Source: JAUXEH01 sp965602945 (GTDB taxonomy: Bacteria; Acidobacteriota; Aminicenantia; Aminicenantales; Aminicenantaceae). Taken from it: a DNA stretch of 10,366 bases. Of the stretch, positions 1 through 7,140 are shown one piece after another. The position numbers were made by a program, and so were the translations under genes. A model generated the notes under the pieces. That model was not told the DNA's origin and did no database searches. It saw only the letters and a program-made list of their open reading frames with translations. Location of the stretch: positions 1 through 10,366 of the forward strand of contig CBFDBC010000136.1 in the NCBI GenBank assembly GCA_965602945.1, written 5' to 3'. The stretch's first letter is position 1; every line of letters starts with the position of its first letter.

Positions 1-83
1 GAGCGAGCCGAGGAATTAGGTGAGTTCCCTCGCTGGGGGAAATCACCGGGCTGACGTTTCAGTTTGCCCGACTGTTTCATTAT
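1..83 (+). repeat. Dispersed structured repeat, copy 1 (left part cut by window edge)
   Basis: This stretch matches 4318-4400 at 80 of 83 positions. The first 65 bases are identical, and the only differences are at 66 (G/C), 69 (C/T) and 79 (A/T). Similarity ends abruptly after 83. The copy holds the strong hairpin at 19-47: GGTGA paired with TCACC, one G/A mismatch, then TTCCC paired with GGGAA, around a 7-nt loop. It also holds the right inner arm at 60-74 (CAGTTTGCCCGACTG). Its left half, including the partner arm, would lie upstream of the window. It sits about 230 bp upstream of the next + strand gene. No transposase or other coding potential is evident. Identity of the repeat family is unknown to me. 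Confidence 0.85.
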
Positions 84-260
84 ATTCATGGTTACTGACA
101 TACGTCCGTGATCAATCCATAACACGAGCAACGACGGCACGGGAATTCCCCCAGGGAAAAGTCCGGCTCTCCAGCTCTTCCCACCCATGAGACGTCAGGA
201 AGCCGCACTTCGGCCATCATGGCTTTTCGCTGCAACCTAGTTCCAATCCATTGAGCTGGA

Positions 261-288
261 TTGACTGATATGGGGCATGCATGATAGT
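261..288 (+). promoter_or_regulatory. Weak sigma70-like promoter candidate for the activation-domain gene
   Basis: TTGACT at 261-266 matches five of six -35 consensus bases. A 16-bp spacer separates it from GATAGT at 283-288, which matches four of six -10 bases. Transcription would start near 295, leaving a very short leader before the ribosome site at 302-308. It is the best match in the 84-312 gap but is unremarkable statistically. The rest of 84-312 shows nothing I can name. I looked for cobalamin and SAM riboswitch signatures, which would suit the gene below, and did not see one. Confidence 0.25.
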
Positions 289-312
289 GTGTAGCAACAA
301 AAAGGAGACAAG

Positions 313-978
313 ATGGAATCAGATGCGCCATCATGCAGGCGGACGCAGAAAAAAAGCGAGGAAATCCGCTTGAGCTCCTCTCCTGAGATCCACCGCCTGG
401 TCGACCTCCCGATCAACATACCGGAAAAGAGGATCCTGCACCGCCTGGGTTACAAGGGACGCAGCGCGCCGGTCAGCCCCGGCGTCACCGAGATGATAAA
501 AGAGCAGGAGGCGCGGTTGGATTCTCTCCTACGCCCGGCGGCCCTCTACCGGATCCTGGACTACCAGGACACCGACCGGCATCCCGTGTTTGCGGACGCG
601 GAAAAGGTGGCGCTGTGTATCTGCACCATCGGTGAAGATCTGGAAAAATCCAGCGCCGACATGATCCGGGATAACGAGATGCTCAATGGCTTCATCCTGG
701 ATTCCTTCGGCTCCGAAGCCGCGGAGGCGGCAGCCATCCAAGCGGACCGTGTCATCGCCCAGGCGGCACGCGACATGGACCTCTGGCCCAGCAAAAGATT
801 CAGTCCCGGATACGGCATCTGGGACATCCGTGAGCAGTCCTATGTTTTCAAAATGCTTCCGGCCCAGGAGATCGGTGTCCGGCTCACAGACACCTTCATG
901 ATGGTCCCGCGCAAATCCGTGTCGTTCCGGATCAATTTCTACCGGAACAGGGAACAGACCACGCGCAGGTTCGGCTGA
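313..978 (+). CDS. Stand-alone vitamin B12-dependent methionine synthase activation-domain protein
   Basis: The 221-aa product resembles the AdoMet-binding reactivation domain at the C-terminus of cobalamin-dependent methionine synthase (MetH), here as a separate protein. In the family this domain binds AdoMet and helps methylate the cob(II)alamin that forms when the enzyme is oxidised. The clearest signatures are at residues 162-170 (RFSPGYGIW), matching the Arg-x-x-x-Gly-Tyr AdoMet-contact region of MetH, and at 196-205 (MMVPRKSVSF), which matches the closing motif of the domain. The first 50 residues are polar and less conserved. There is no signal peptide, so it should be cytoplasmic. The start is supported by AAGGAGA at 302-308, four bases before ATG. 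No methionine synthase catalytic gene is in the window, and the downstream neighbour is convergent with only 5 bp between stop codons. Family assignment is confident. Whether its partner is a short MetH or another corrinoid methyltransferase is not shown. Confidence 0.85.
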   Translation: MESDAPSCRRTQKKSEEIRLSSSPEIHRLVDLPINIPEKRILHRLGYKGRSAPVSPGVTEMIKEQEARLDSLLRPAALYRILDYQDTDRHPVFADAEKVALCICTIGEDLEKSSADMIRDNEMLNGFILDSFGSEAAEAAAIQADRVIAQAARDMDLWPSKRFSPGYGIWDIREQSYVFKMLPAQEIGVRLTDTFMMVPRKSVSFRINFYRNREQTTRRFG

Positions 979-983
979 AACGT

Positions 984-3900
984 TCAGAACTTTATCGGCT
1001 CGGGCAGGGAAAGGGCTGGCAGGCCGTGCTCCTCCAGGATTGCGTTCAATTCCGCGGCCCTCTCACCGAGAATGGCGTTGAGCCGCGTGACTTTTTCGTC
1101 GGCCATCCGTGTCAGTTCTTCCAGCTGGGCCAGGTCGGTCTCCGTGGGCGCACCCGGATATCCTGAGATGGAGATACCCAGGAAAGCCATACGCATGGGG
1201 AGGTTCCCGCCGCGGAGGGACGCCTCGACATCCAGGCGGTAGCCGAAGGGTTTGGGAAGGATCTCCGCCTCCACAGGCAAGAATGACTCCTCGAAGCGCT
1301 GCAGGGCCGCCGTGACGGCTTCCGGGACATCCGCTTGGCCTGACACGGTTTTTTTCAGCTTGTCCACGCGGCTTCTGAGGCTCCGGGCTGCGGTGACAGC
1401 CAGGGCCAGCGTACGCGAAAGCCGTTGGGCCCGGATCTGTCCTGCCTCCTGGGCCGCGCGCGATGCCTCATCCAGCTGGAAACGGGGATCGGGGTGGATG
1501 GTCAGCTTCCTGATGAGCGTCGTCTCTCCCGAGGTGAGCCCCACCGTGTACTCCCCCGCAGGCACCGTCGGCGGAGCCACCAGCACCATGCCCCCCGTTT
1601 TCACCGGCCGGCCCTCCTCATCCCTGGGTATGTACTGGAGGCTCCAGGTGAAGCGCTGCAGGCCGGCCCTCTTTGCGACATTCAACTCATAGACGGTTCC
1701 ATTGTCCCGGTCCTTGACCTCGAGCTTGGGTCTCTCATCCGGTTTCTCTCGGAAGTATACGGCGATGGTCGCGCCGTATACCGGATTCTTGGCCGTGAAC
1801 ACACGCCGGCTGAACATCTCCTGCGAACTCCCCCGATAATATTTCGTGAAAGGCTGTATGTCGAACAGATGCATCTCCGTTTCCGCTACATCGGGCCGGA
1901 ACTGCTGGAGCGCTGAGATGTTGTCAAGTATCCAGACCCCCCTGCCGTGTGTGCCTATGATCAGGTCGTTTTCCCGGGGGTGAACGGCTATGTCACGAAC
2001 CGCGACGGTGGGAAGGTTGTTCTTGAGCGGGAACCAGTGCCCGCCGCCATCCAGAGTGGCAAACACCGAAAACTCGGTGCCGACAAAGAGCAGGTCCGGG
2101 TTCCGGGTATCTTCCCGGACGACATGGATCCAGCCGAATGGAAGGCTGCTCCCGATATTTTCCCAGCTCTGCCCATAGTCCCGGGTGAGAAAGAGGTAAG
2201 GATCGTAGTCATCGGAGCGGTGGCGGTCAAAGGCCGCATAGGCGGTGCCGGCCTCGAAGCGGGAAGCCTCGATCCGGGAACACCAGCTGTGGGGAGGCAG
2301 GCCGGGGATGTTGTCCACGACATTGGACCAGGTGTGTCCGCCGTCCCGCGTGACCTGAACGTTTCCGTCATCCGTGCCGCACCAGATCAGGCCGGGGACG
2401 ACGGGTGACTCGGCAATCGTGATGATGGTGCAGTGGATCTCGGCTCCTGTGTTGTCCGGTGTGATGGGACCTCCCGAGCTTTGGAGCTTTCGTGGATCAT
2501 CGGTGGTGATATCCGGGCTGATCCGGATCCAGGACTGCCCTCTGTCCGTGCTTTTGAAGAGGAAATTGCCGCCGGTGTAGACGGTGCGGGGATCGTGGGG
2601 GGAGATATGGATCGGAGAGTTCCAGTTGAAACGGAAAGGTGGTTCGTCCATGGAAGCCAGGGGTCTGATCGTTTTGCTGAGCCCCAGGCGGAGGTCGAAG
2701 CGGTAGAGGCCGTTCATCTGGGAGTTGGCATAAACGGTGTTGTGATCCGACGGGTCGGGCTGGCAGTAGAAGCCGTCCCCCCCGCCCACGGTGTACCAGT
2801 CCCGATTGGTGATGCCCGCCACATCCAGGGTGGCGCTGGGCCCTCCCCACACACCATTATCCTGGAGTCCACAGTAGACGCGATAAGGGCTCCTCATGTC
2901 AAAGCCGATCTGGTAGACCTGAGCCAGGGCCATGTGCTCGATGCCGTACCAGCTTTTGCCTCCGTCATAGGAGATATCTATCCCTCCGTCGTTGCCGTCG
3001 ATCAGGTGGAGCGGGTTTTGCGGATCGATCCAGATATCGTGATGATCGGGGTGCGTGCCGGTGGAGATCAGCCGGAACTTTTTCCCTCCGTCACGCGACA
3101 CATACGACCCTCCGGAAAAGACGTACACCACGTCTTCGTCCGTGGGGTCTACCCGGATCTGGCTGTAATAGAACGGCCGGAAGTTGATCTGCGTGTAGGT
3201 CTTGTTGTCACACATCCGGGTCCAGGTTTCACCTTTGTCCGAAGAGCGCCAGATCCCCCCGTCCTCGTGCTCGATCAGGCTGTAGACCACGCCGGGACTG
3301 CTGCGGGCCACCGCCACTCCGATGCGGCCCAGTGTTCCTTCGGGCAGGTCCCGGACCAGGCGTTTCCATGTGGCGCCGCCGTCGGCGGACTTGTACAGCC
3401 CGCTCCCGGGCCCGCCGCTGTAGAAATAGAATGGGAAACGCTGGTGATCCCAGGCAGCCGCGTACAGAGTCTCGCCGTCTGCAGGATCGATGGCCAGGTC
3501 GGCGATCCCGGTGCTGGGGTTGAGATACAGGACCCTGGACCAGGTCTGTCCCCCATCGGTCGTCTTGTACACGCCTCTCTCTTCATTCGGACCCCAGAGG
3601 TGGCCCTGGGCGGCCACGAAGACCGTGTCGGGATCCCTGGGATGGATAACGATGCGGCTGATGTGCCGCGTGTCCGTCAGTCCCATGTGTACCCAGGTCC
3701 TTCCTGCATCGGAGGATCTGTAAACCCCATCGCCGATGGTGATACTGTTTCTGGCCGTGGCCTCACCGGTGCCCACCCAGATAATCTCTGGATCGGCCTG
3801 GCAGACAGCGATGGTTCCGACCGAGACCGTGTTCTCCTTCTCAAAGACCGGTCTCCAGGTGATGCCGTTGTTCACGGACTTCCACACCCCGCTGGGTCCG

Positions 3901-4112
3901 ATGGCAGCGTATATGATCGAGGGTGTGTCCTCCACCACCTCGATGTCCACGGTACGGCCGCCCATGTTGGCGGGTCCGATGCTCCGCCACTGGAATTTCT
4001 GGAACAGGTCATCAACCCGCGGGTTTTCCTGGGTCTGCCCGGCACAAGGCGCTGCGGCCAGGCACAAAAAGAAAAACAGGCACGTGACACAGGCCAAGAT
4101 TCTACTGCTCAT
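984..4112 (-). CDS. Large secreted BNR/Asp-box repeat protein, VPS10/sortilin-like propeller
   Basis: The 1042-aa product starts with a Sec signal peptide (hydrophobic 7-21, likely cleavage near residue 25 after Cys-Ala-Gly). Residues about 40-730 form beta-propeller blades marked by Asp-box motifs (S-x-D-x-G-x-T-W type): WKSVNNGITW 77-86, YRSSDAGRTW 131-140, YKTTDGGQTW 182-191, YKSADGGATW 240-249, WRSSDKGETW 288-297, YVSRDGGKKF 337-346, SYDGGKSW 381-388, FKSTDRGQSW 519-528, VTRDGGHTW 587-595, FLTRDYGQSW 641-650 and FATLDGGGHW 684-693. Eleven boxes suggest two consecutive propellers, as in sortilin/VPS10-like bacterial proteins often labelled glycosyl hydrolase. Residues about 775-875 look like a beta-sandwich ending in GEYTVGL, then a helical tail to the end. 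Asp boxes are structural, not catalytic, and I can identify no active site, so function is unknown; binding of carbohydrate or peptide outside the cell is a guess. ATG is preceded by AAGGAGG (complement of 4117-4123). The gene appears monocistronic. Confidence 0.85.
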   Translation of the reverse strand: MSSRILACVTCLFFFLCLAAAPCAGQTQENPRVDDLFQKFQWRSIGPANMGGRTVDIEVVEDTPSIIYAAIGPSGVWKSVNNGITWRPVFEKENTVSVGTIAVCQADPEIIWVGTGEATARNSITIGDGVYRSSDAGRTWVHMGLTDTRHISRIVIHPRDPDTVFVAAQGHLWGPNEERGVYKTTDGGQTWSRVLYLNPSTGIADLAIDPADGETLYAAAWDHQRFPFYFYSGGPGSGLYKSADGGATWKRLVRDLPEGTLGRIGVAVARSSPGVVYSLIEHEDGGIWRSSDKGETWTRMCDNKTYTQINFRPFYYSQIRVDPTDEDVVYVFSGGSYVSRDGGKKFRLISTGTHPDHHDIWIDPQNPLHLIDGNDGGIDISYDGGKSWYGIEHMALAQVYQIGFDMRSPYRVYCGLQDNGVWGGPSATLDVAGITNRDWYTVGGGDGFYCQPDPSDHNTVYANSQMNGLYRFDLRLGLSKTIRPLASMDEPPFRFNWNSPIHISPHDPRTVYTGGNFLFKSTDRGQSWIRISPDITTDDPRKLQSSGGPITPDNTGAEIHCTIITIAESPVVPGLIWCGTDDGNVQVTRDGGHTWSNVVDNIPGLPPHSWCSRIEASRFEAGTAYAAFDRHRSDDYDPYLFLTRDYGQSWENIGSSLPFGWIHVVREDTRNPDLLFVGTEFSVFATLDGGGHWFPLKNNLPTVAVRDIAVHPRENDLIIGTHGRGVWILDNISALQQFRPDVAETEMHLFDIQPFTKYYRGSSQEMFSRRVFTAKNPVYGATIAVYFREKPDERPKLEVKDRDNGTVYELNVAKRAGLQRFTWSLQYIPRDEEGRPVKTGGMVLVAPPTVPAGEYTVGLTSGETTLIRKLTIHPDPRFQLDEASRAAQEAGQIRAQRLSRTLALAVTAARSLRSRVDKLKKTVSGQADVPEAVTAALQRFEESFLPVEAEILPKPFGYRLDVEASLRGGNLPMRMAFLGISISGYPGAPTETDLAQLEELTRMADEKVTRLNAILGERAAELNAILEEHGLPALSLPEPIKF

Positions 4113-4220
4113 GCGTCCTCCTTGTAAAACGTATTGATCCGGTCAGCAAGATCTTTCTGACGCTCCCCTCCCTTTAATAATACAGGTCCGGCCCAAATGC
4201 AAATTCAAAGATGATAGCAG

Positions 4221-4422
4221 CGGAAGCGTTTCCAAAACCGTGTTGACTTTAAGATCAGTCAGGGAAGCTGGAGAGGAAGCCGTCCGGAGGCGAGCGGGCA
4301 TGGTTCCTCGAAGAGGAGAGCGAGCCGAGGAATTAGGTGAGTTCCCTCGCTGGGGGAAATCACCGGGCTGACGTTTCAGTTTCCCTGACTGTTTCTTTAT
4401 CACGGTTTTGGAAATGTTTCCG
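4221..4422. repeat. Complete 202-bp palindromic element: outer inverted repeats enclosing the repeat core
   Basis: Outer arms at 4221-4242 and 4401-4422 are inverted repeats matching at 20 of 22 positions; both contain TTTCCAAAACCGTG on their respective strands. A second, inner pair lies at 4256-4270 (CAGTCAGGGAAGCTG) and 4377-4391, matching at 14 of 15. Between the inner arms are further hairpins: TCCTC-GAA-GAGGA at 4305-4317, the 29-nt hairpin at 4336-4364, and CTGA-CGTT-TCAG at 4368-4379. The base GCAG stands directly outside both outer ends (4217-4220 and 4423-4426), which could be a 4-bp target duplication or chance. The element fills most of the 397-bp gap between the divergent BNR and DUF5654 genes. 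It carries no credible ORF. A miniature transposable element, an element inserted in a palindrome, or a structured RNA all fit. Confidence 0.7.
4318..4400 (+). repeat. Dispersed structured repeat, copy 2 core (matches copy 1 at 1-83)
   Basis: This is the segment shared with the left edge of the window, in the same orientation, offset by 4317 bases. It includes the hairpin 4336-4364 and the right inner arm 4377-4391. Its loop (TCGCT at 4347-4351) can also pair with AGCGA at 4319-4323, giving a possible pseudoknot. Both copies are identical here, so no covariation can be scored. The match stops at 4400, one base before the outer inverted repeat starts at 4401. This boundary marks where the dispersed unit ends and its surroundings begin. 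Confidence 0.85.
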
Positions 4423-4509
4423 GCAGCGACGAATTGTCTTCTCGAGGATTGTGTGATAGGTATGAGTGGGGATTATCAATAAAACCATGAAGTTTCCAGG
4501 AGGGAAATT

Positions 4510-4746
4510 ATGAAATCTGAAGTGATTGACAAGCTGGCAGCCCTGGTCACCGCAGCCTTCGGCCTGGTGGCCGCCCTGGCGTGGAACGGAGCTATCAAGG
4601 CCATCTTCCTCAAGGTTTTCGGGGAATCAGAGGGAATCGGCCCCATGCTGGTCTACGCCTTGGTCGTGACCCTCATCGCGGTCCTAGCCACCATCTGGAT
4701 CGGCAAGGCTTCCCAGAAGGCTAAGAACGAAAAGACCGAGGGATAA
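4510..4746 (+). CDS. Small DUF5654-type membrane protein
   Basis: The 78-aa product fits the DUF5654 family of small membrane proteins of unknown function. It has a hydrophobic N-terminal segment at about residues 9-34, containing the recognisable FGLVAALAWNGAIKAIF stretch (17-33), a short glycine/glutamate loop at 38-44, and a second membrane span at about 45-64. A basic, charged tail (KASQKAKNEKTEG, 66-78) is expected on the cytoplasmic side. The start is fixed by an AGGAGGG ribosome site about six bases upstream. It follows the palindromic repeat by about 90 bp and is convergent with the membrane protease gene, 31 bp away. No enzymatic residues are visible. Family assignment rests on recognition of the AWN-x-A-I-K core and the size, which is typical for the family. 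Role unknown. Confidence 0.75.
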   Translation: MKSEVIDKLAALVTAAFGLVAALAWNGAIKAIFLKVFGESEGIGPMLVYALVVTLIAVLATIWIGKASQKAKNEKTEG

Positions 4747-4777
4747 GAGCGATCGTCCGGGCCTCCGTCTAACCCGA

Positions 4778-5470
4778 TCAGAGGAGACCTTTGTCCAGTC
4801 CGAAAAACAGGATCAGGAACGCGCTGGTGTCGTAGATCCCGTGGATGAGGATGGGCGCCCAGATACAGCGGCCGTCCAGAAAATAAGCACCACAGTAGAC
4901 CATCCCCGCGATCCCGGAAAGGATGACGCCGGTCCAACCCTGGTAGATGTGCCCCAGGCCGAAAACAAGGGAACTGAGGAGCACGGCCCAAAGCCATCGA
5001 CTCAGACCCGGGAGACCGATAAGATCTGCCGTGCGGTTCAGCACGTAACCCCGGAACACCATCTCCTCTCCGAAAGCCGCCACCGTCCACACGATCAGCA
5101 GGCCCAGGAGAAGCGCCGGAAAGTCGCCCCGCACAGCCTCGAAACGACTGATATCCAACGGGGCACCGGTGATGTGCTCGGTGATGAGGGGCTTCAGCAT
5201 CCGTATGAGGACATGGAGTACAGCGGCGCCCATCAGCGCCAGTACCAGCGTCCGCTTCCAACTTGGAGGCCGGCGCAGCCCGTACTCCCCCCAACCTGAC
5301 TGGCGGCGTTTCAATGAAATCCCGATCACGATCCAGGCCGCCGAAATGCTCACCAGGCCCAGCGCGGTGTTGTCCTTGAGATACCCGAGCCCATAGATGA
5401 GGGCGGCCAGTCCAAGGACCACAGTCATTTCCAGGAAGATCCTGGAACGTGAGGGCTGCTGAACCGGCAT
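4778..5470 (-). CDS. CPBP-family (CAAX protease / ABI) intramembrane metalloprotease
   Basis: The 230-aa integral membrane protein carries the CPBP glutamic-protease motifs: EEMVFRG at residues 135-141 (motif EExxxR), FGLGH at 170-174 (FxxxH), and HGIYD at 210-214 in the last conserved helix. Family members cleave prenylated or other membrane peptides, or serve in bacteriocin self-immunity; the substrate here is unknown. Hydrophobic spans lie at about 12-29, 36-52, 73-91, 117-133, 158-176, 181-197 and 205-224. Start choice: the frame is open upstream to a TTG at 5597-5599. I prefer ATG at 5468-5470 because AAAGGA lies eight bases before it and the next residues lead into a typical first helix. 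The longer forms would also run across the sulfatase promoter. ATG at 5567-5569 or 5501-5503 remains possible. It diverges from the sulfatase and converges on the DUF5654 gene. Confidence 0.8.
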   Translation of the reverse strand: MPVQQPSRSRIFLEMTVVLGLAALIYGLGYLKDNTALGLVSISAAWIVIGISLKRRQSGWGEYGLRRPPSWKRTLVLALMGAAVLHVLIRMLKPLITEHITGAPLDISRFEAVRGDFPALLLGLLIVWTVAAFGEEMVFRGYVLNRTADLIGLPGLSRWLWAVLLSSLVFGLGHIYQGWTGVILSGIAGMVYCGAYFLDGRCIWAPILIHGIYDTSAFLILFFGLDKGLL

Positions 5471-5540
5471 GCTTAAGATCCTTTGTCCCAAATTCAAAGC
5501 CATCTTATGCGCAAAAAGGAAAAATGACAACGAATGATTG

Positions 5541-5569
5541 TTGGCAGCCAGAAGAAAAAACAGTATCAT
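5541..5569 (+). promoter_or_regulatory. Probable sigma70-type promoter of the sulfatase gene
   Basis: TTGGCA (5541-5546) and TATCAT (5564-5569) each match the -35 and -10 consensus at five of six bases and are separated by exactly 17 bp. Transcription would begin near 5576, giving a leader of about 38 nt that contains the ribosome site at 5602-5607. It lies in the AT-richer divergent gap between the protease and the sulfatase. Prediction by eye only. Confidence 0.5.
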
Positions 5570-5601
5570 GGGGCCGCTCTCACCAAGTTCGATATCCAAA
5601 C

Positions 5602-5607
5602 AGGAGG
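5602..5607 (+). promoter_or_regulatory. Ribosome binding site that fixes the sulfatase start
   Basis: AGGAGG stands six bases before the ATG at 5614. The frame is open further upstream to 5449, but that extension has no ribosome site. Only the 5614 start places the twin-arginine signal at the N-terminus. Confidence 0.8.
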
Positions 5608-5613
5608 CATACG

Positions 5614-7140
5614 ATGAAACGAAGGGATTTCGTGAAAACCCTGGGTACCGGCGCGGCCGCCGCGGCGGTTCCCGGGCTGTTCTCCATGTGCCGCCGGTCG
5701 GAGCGCCGCCCCAACATCATCTACATCCTGGCCGATGACCTGGGATACAACGAACTGGGCTGTTACGGACAGGACAAGATCCGCACGCCCAACCTGGACC
5801 GGTTGGCCGAGGAGGGGATGCTCTTCACCCAGCACTATGCCGGCAGCCCCGTGTGCGCGCCCTCTCGATGTACGCTCCTGACAGGCAGGCACCCCGGTCA
5901 CGCCTACATCCGTGACAACGACGAAATGCAGGAACGGGGAGATGTGTGGAACGATCCCTCCATCGAAGGCCAGCGGCCGCTTCCGGAGGGGACCGTCACG
6001 ATCGGAACGGCCCTTCAGGCTGCGGGATATAGTACCGGCGCCATCGGAAAATGGGGATTGGGGGGACCTGACGATACGGGCCATCCCAACAAGCAGGGAT
6101 TCGATCACTGGTATGGCTACCTGTGCCAGCGCGAAGCACACAACTACTATCCTCCTCATCTCTGGCGCAACCAGCAGAAAGACATACTGGACGGCAACAC
6201 ACGCTTCAAGCCGCACCAGCGCTTCCCCGAGGATGCGGATCCCCATGACCCAGGCTCCTATTCACAGTACGCCGGCGGTGAATACGCCCCGGACCTGATG
6301 GCCACCGAGGCCATGGAGTTTATCCGGCGGAACCGGGAGGTCCCATTCTTCCTCTACCTGGCGCACACCATCCCCCATCTGGCACTTCAGGTTCCGGAGG
6401 ACTCCCTGGCGGAATACTCAGACAGTTTCCCGGAAACACCCTATCTGGGTGAAAGGGGATATCTCCCCCACCCTCAGCCGCGGGCCGCTTACGCCGCCAT
6501 GATCACACGCATGGACCGCGACATCGGCAGGATACTGGAGCTGCTGCGTGAACTGGGACTGGAGGAGGACACGCTTGTCCTGTTCTCCAGCGACAACGGG
6601 CCCACCTACACCGGGGGCGCAGACACGGATTTTTTCGAGAGCGCAGGGTCTCTCCGGGGCCGCAAGGGACAGCTCTATGAAGGCGGGATACGGGTTCCGC
6701 TGCTGGCCCGCTGGCCGGGGAGGATCGCACCCGGTTCCCGGAGCGACCATGTCTCCGCGTTCTGGGATGTCCTCCCCACTCTGTGCCGGGTCGCGGGCGC
6801 GGCCGTCCCTGATGACTGCGACGGGACGAGCTTCGCCCCTACCCTTCTGGGCCGAACCGAAGAGCAGGAAGACGCCGATTATCTGTACTGGGAGTTCCCC
6901 GGATACGGGGGGCAGCAGGCCGTACGGTCCGGGAAATGGAAGGCGATCCGCACCGGCCTGCGGCGTGCCGACTCGGACACCGCCATCCAGCTCTATGACC
7001 TGACGCAAGACATCGGTGAATCAGACGACCTGGCGGGGCACCATCCCGAGATCGTGGAGAAGTGCCGCACCATCATGCGCTCGTCCCGCTCCGAGTCGGA
7101 ACATTTCCCCTTTCCGGAGATCTTGACACGCAAATTCTAG
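5614..7140 (+). CDS. Tat-exported formylglycine-dependent sulfatase (arylsulfatase, S1 type)
   Basis: The 508-aa enzyme should hydrolyse sulfate esters, most likely on a sulfated glycan or aryl sulfate outside the cytoplasm. It opens with a twin-arginine signal (KRRDFVKTLG at 2-11, then an alanine-rich stretch). Cys26 after LFSM loosely resembles a lipobox, so membrane anchoring is possible. Alkaline-phosphatase-fold sulfatase signatures follow in order: ILADDLGYNELGCYG 38-52 with metal ligands Asp41/Asp42; CAPSR 81-85, where Cys81 would become formylglycine, plus TLLTGRHPG 88-95; GKWGLG 145-150; His251 and His255; SSDNG 325-329 with Asp327/Asn328; RGRKGQLYEGGIRVP 348-362; and GKWK 440-443. 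All key residues are present and the length is normal for the family. Maturation requires a formylglycine-generating or anaerobic sulfatase-maturating enzyme, neither of which is in the window. It has its own promoter and faces the secreted glycosidase convergently, 115 bp apart, with no clear terminator between. Exact substrate cannot be told. Confidence 0.93.
   Translation: MKRRDFVKTLGTGAAAAAVPGLFSMCRRSERRPNIIYILADDLGYNELGCYGQDKIRTPNLDRLAEEGMLFTQHYAGSPVCAPSRCTLLTGRHPGHAYIRDNDEMQERGDVWNDPSIEGQRPLPEGTVTIGTALQAAGYSTGAIGKWGLGGPDDTGHPNKQGFDHWYGYLCQREAHNYYPPHLWRNQQKDILDGNTRFKPHQRFPEDADPHDPGSYSQYAGGEYAPDLMATEAMEFIRRNREVPFFLYLAHTIPHLALQVPEDSLAEYSDSFPETPYLGERGYLPHPQPRAAYAAMITRMDRDIGRILELLRELGLEEDTLVLFSSDNGPTYTGGADTDFFESAGSLRGRKGQLYEGGIRVPLLARWPGRIAPGSRSDHVSAFWDVLPTLCRVAGAAVPDDCDGTSFAPTLLGRTEEQEDADYLYWEFPGYGGQQAVRSGKWKAIRTGLRRADSDTAIQLYDLTQDIGESDDLAGHHPEIVEKCRTIMRSSRSESEHFPFPEILTRKF

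Noticed and set aside
199..227. AAGCC...GGCTT hairpin followed by TTTT, resembling a terminator
   Set aside because: The outer stem is short, the inner pairing is weak, the T run is only four bases, and there is no upstream gene in the window to terminate.
92..334. 80-codon open frame on - overlapping the start of the activation-domain gene
   Set aside because: It overlaps the ribosome site and first codons of a confident gene, lacks a ribosome site of its own, and matches no family I know.
2433..4127. 564-codon open frame on + opposite the BNR gene
   Set aside because: It is antisense to a gene with a signal peptide, a strong ribosome site and eleven Asp-box motifs. Its translation is rich in Gly/Val/Asp/Pro without domains, as expected for a GC-rich shadow frame.
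4177..4182. TATTAT (minus strand) as a -10 box for the BNR gene
   Set aside because: No acceptable -35 hexamer lies 16-18 bp upstream, so a promoter call would rest on one AT-rich hexamer.
4143..4403. 86-codon open frame on - across the palindromic element
   Set aside because: It reads through the inverted repeats and hairpins. The Ser/Arg/Pro-rich translation has no recognisable family, and the start lies inside the repeat.
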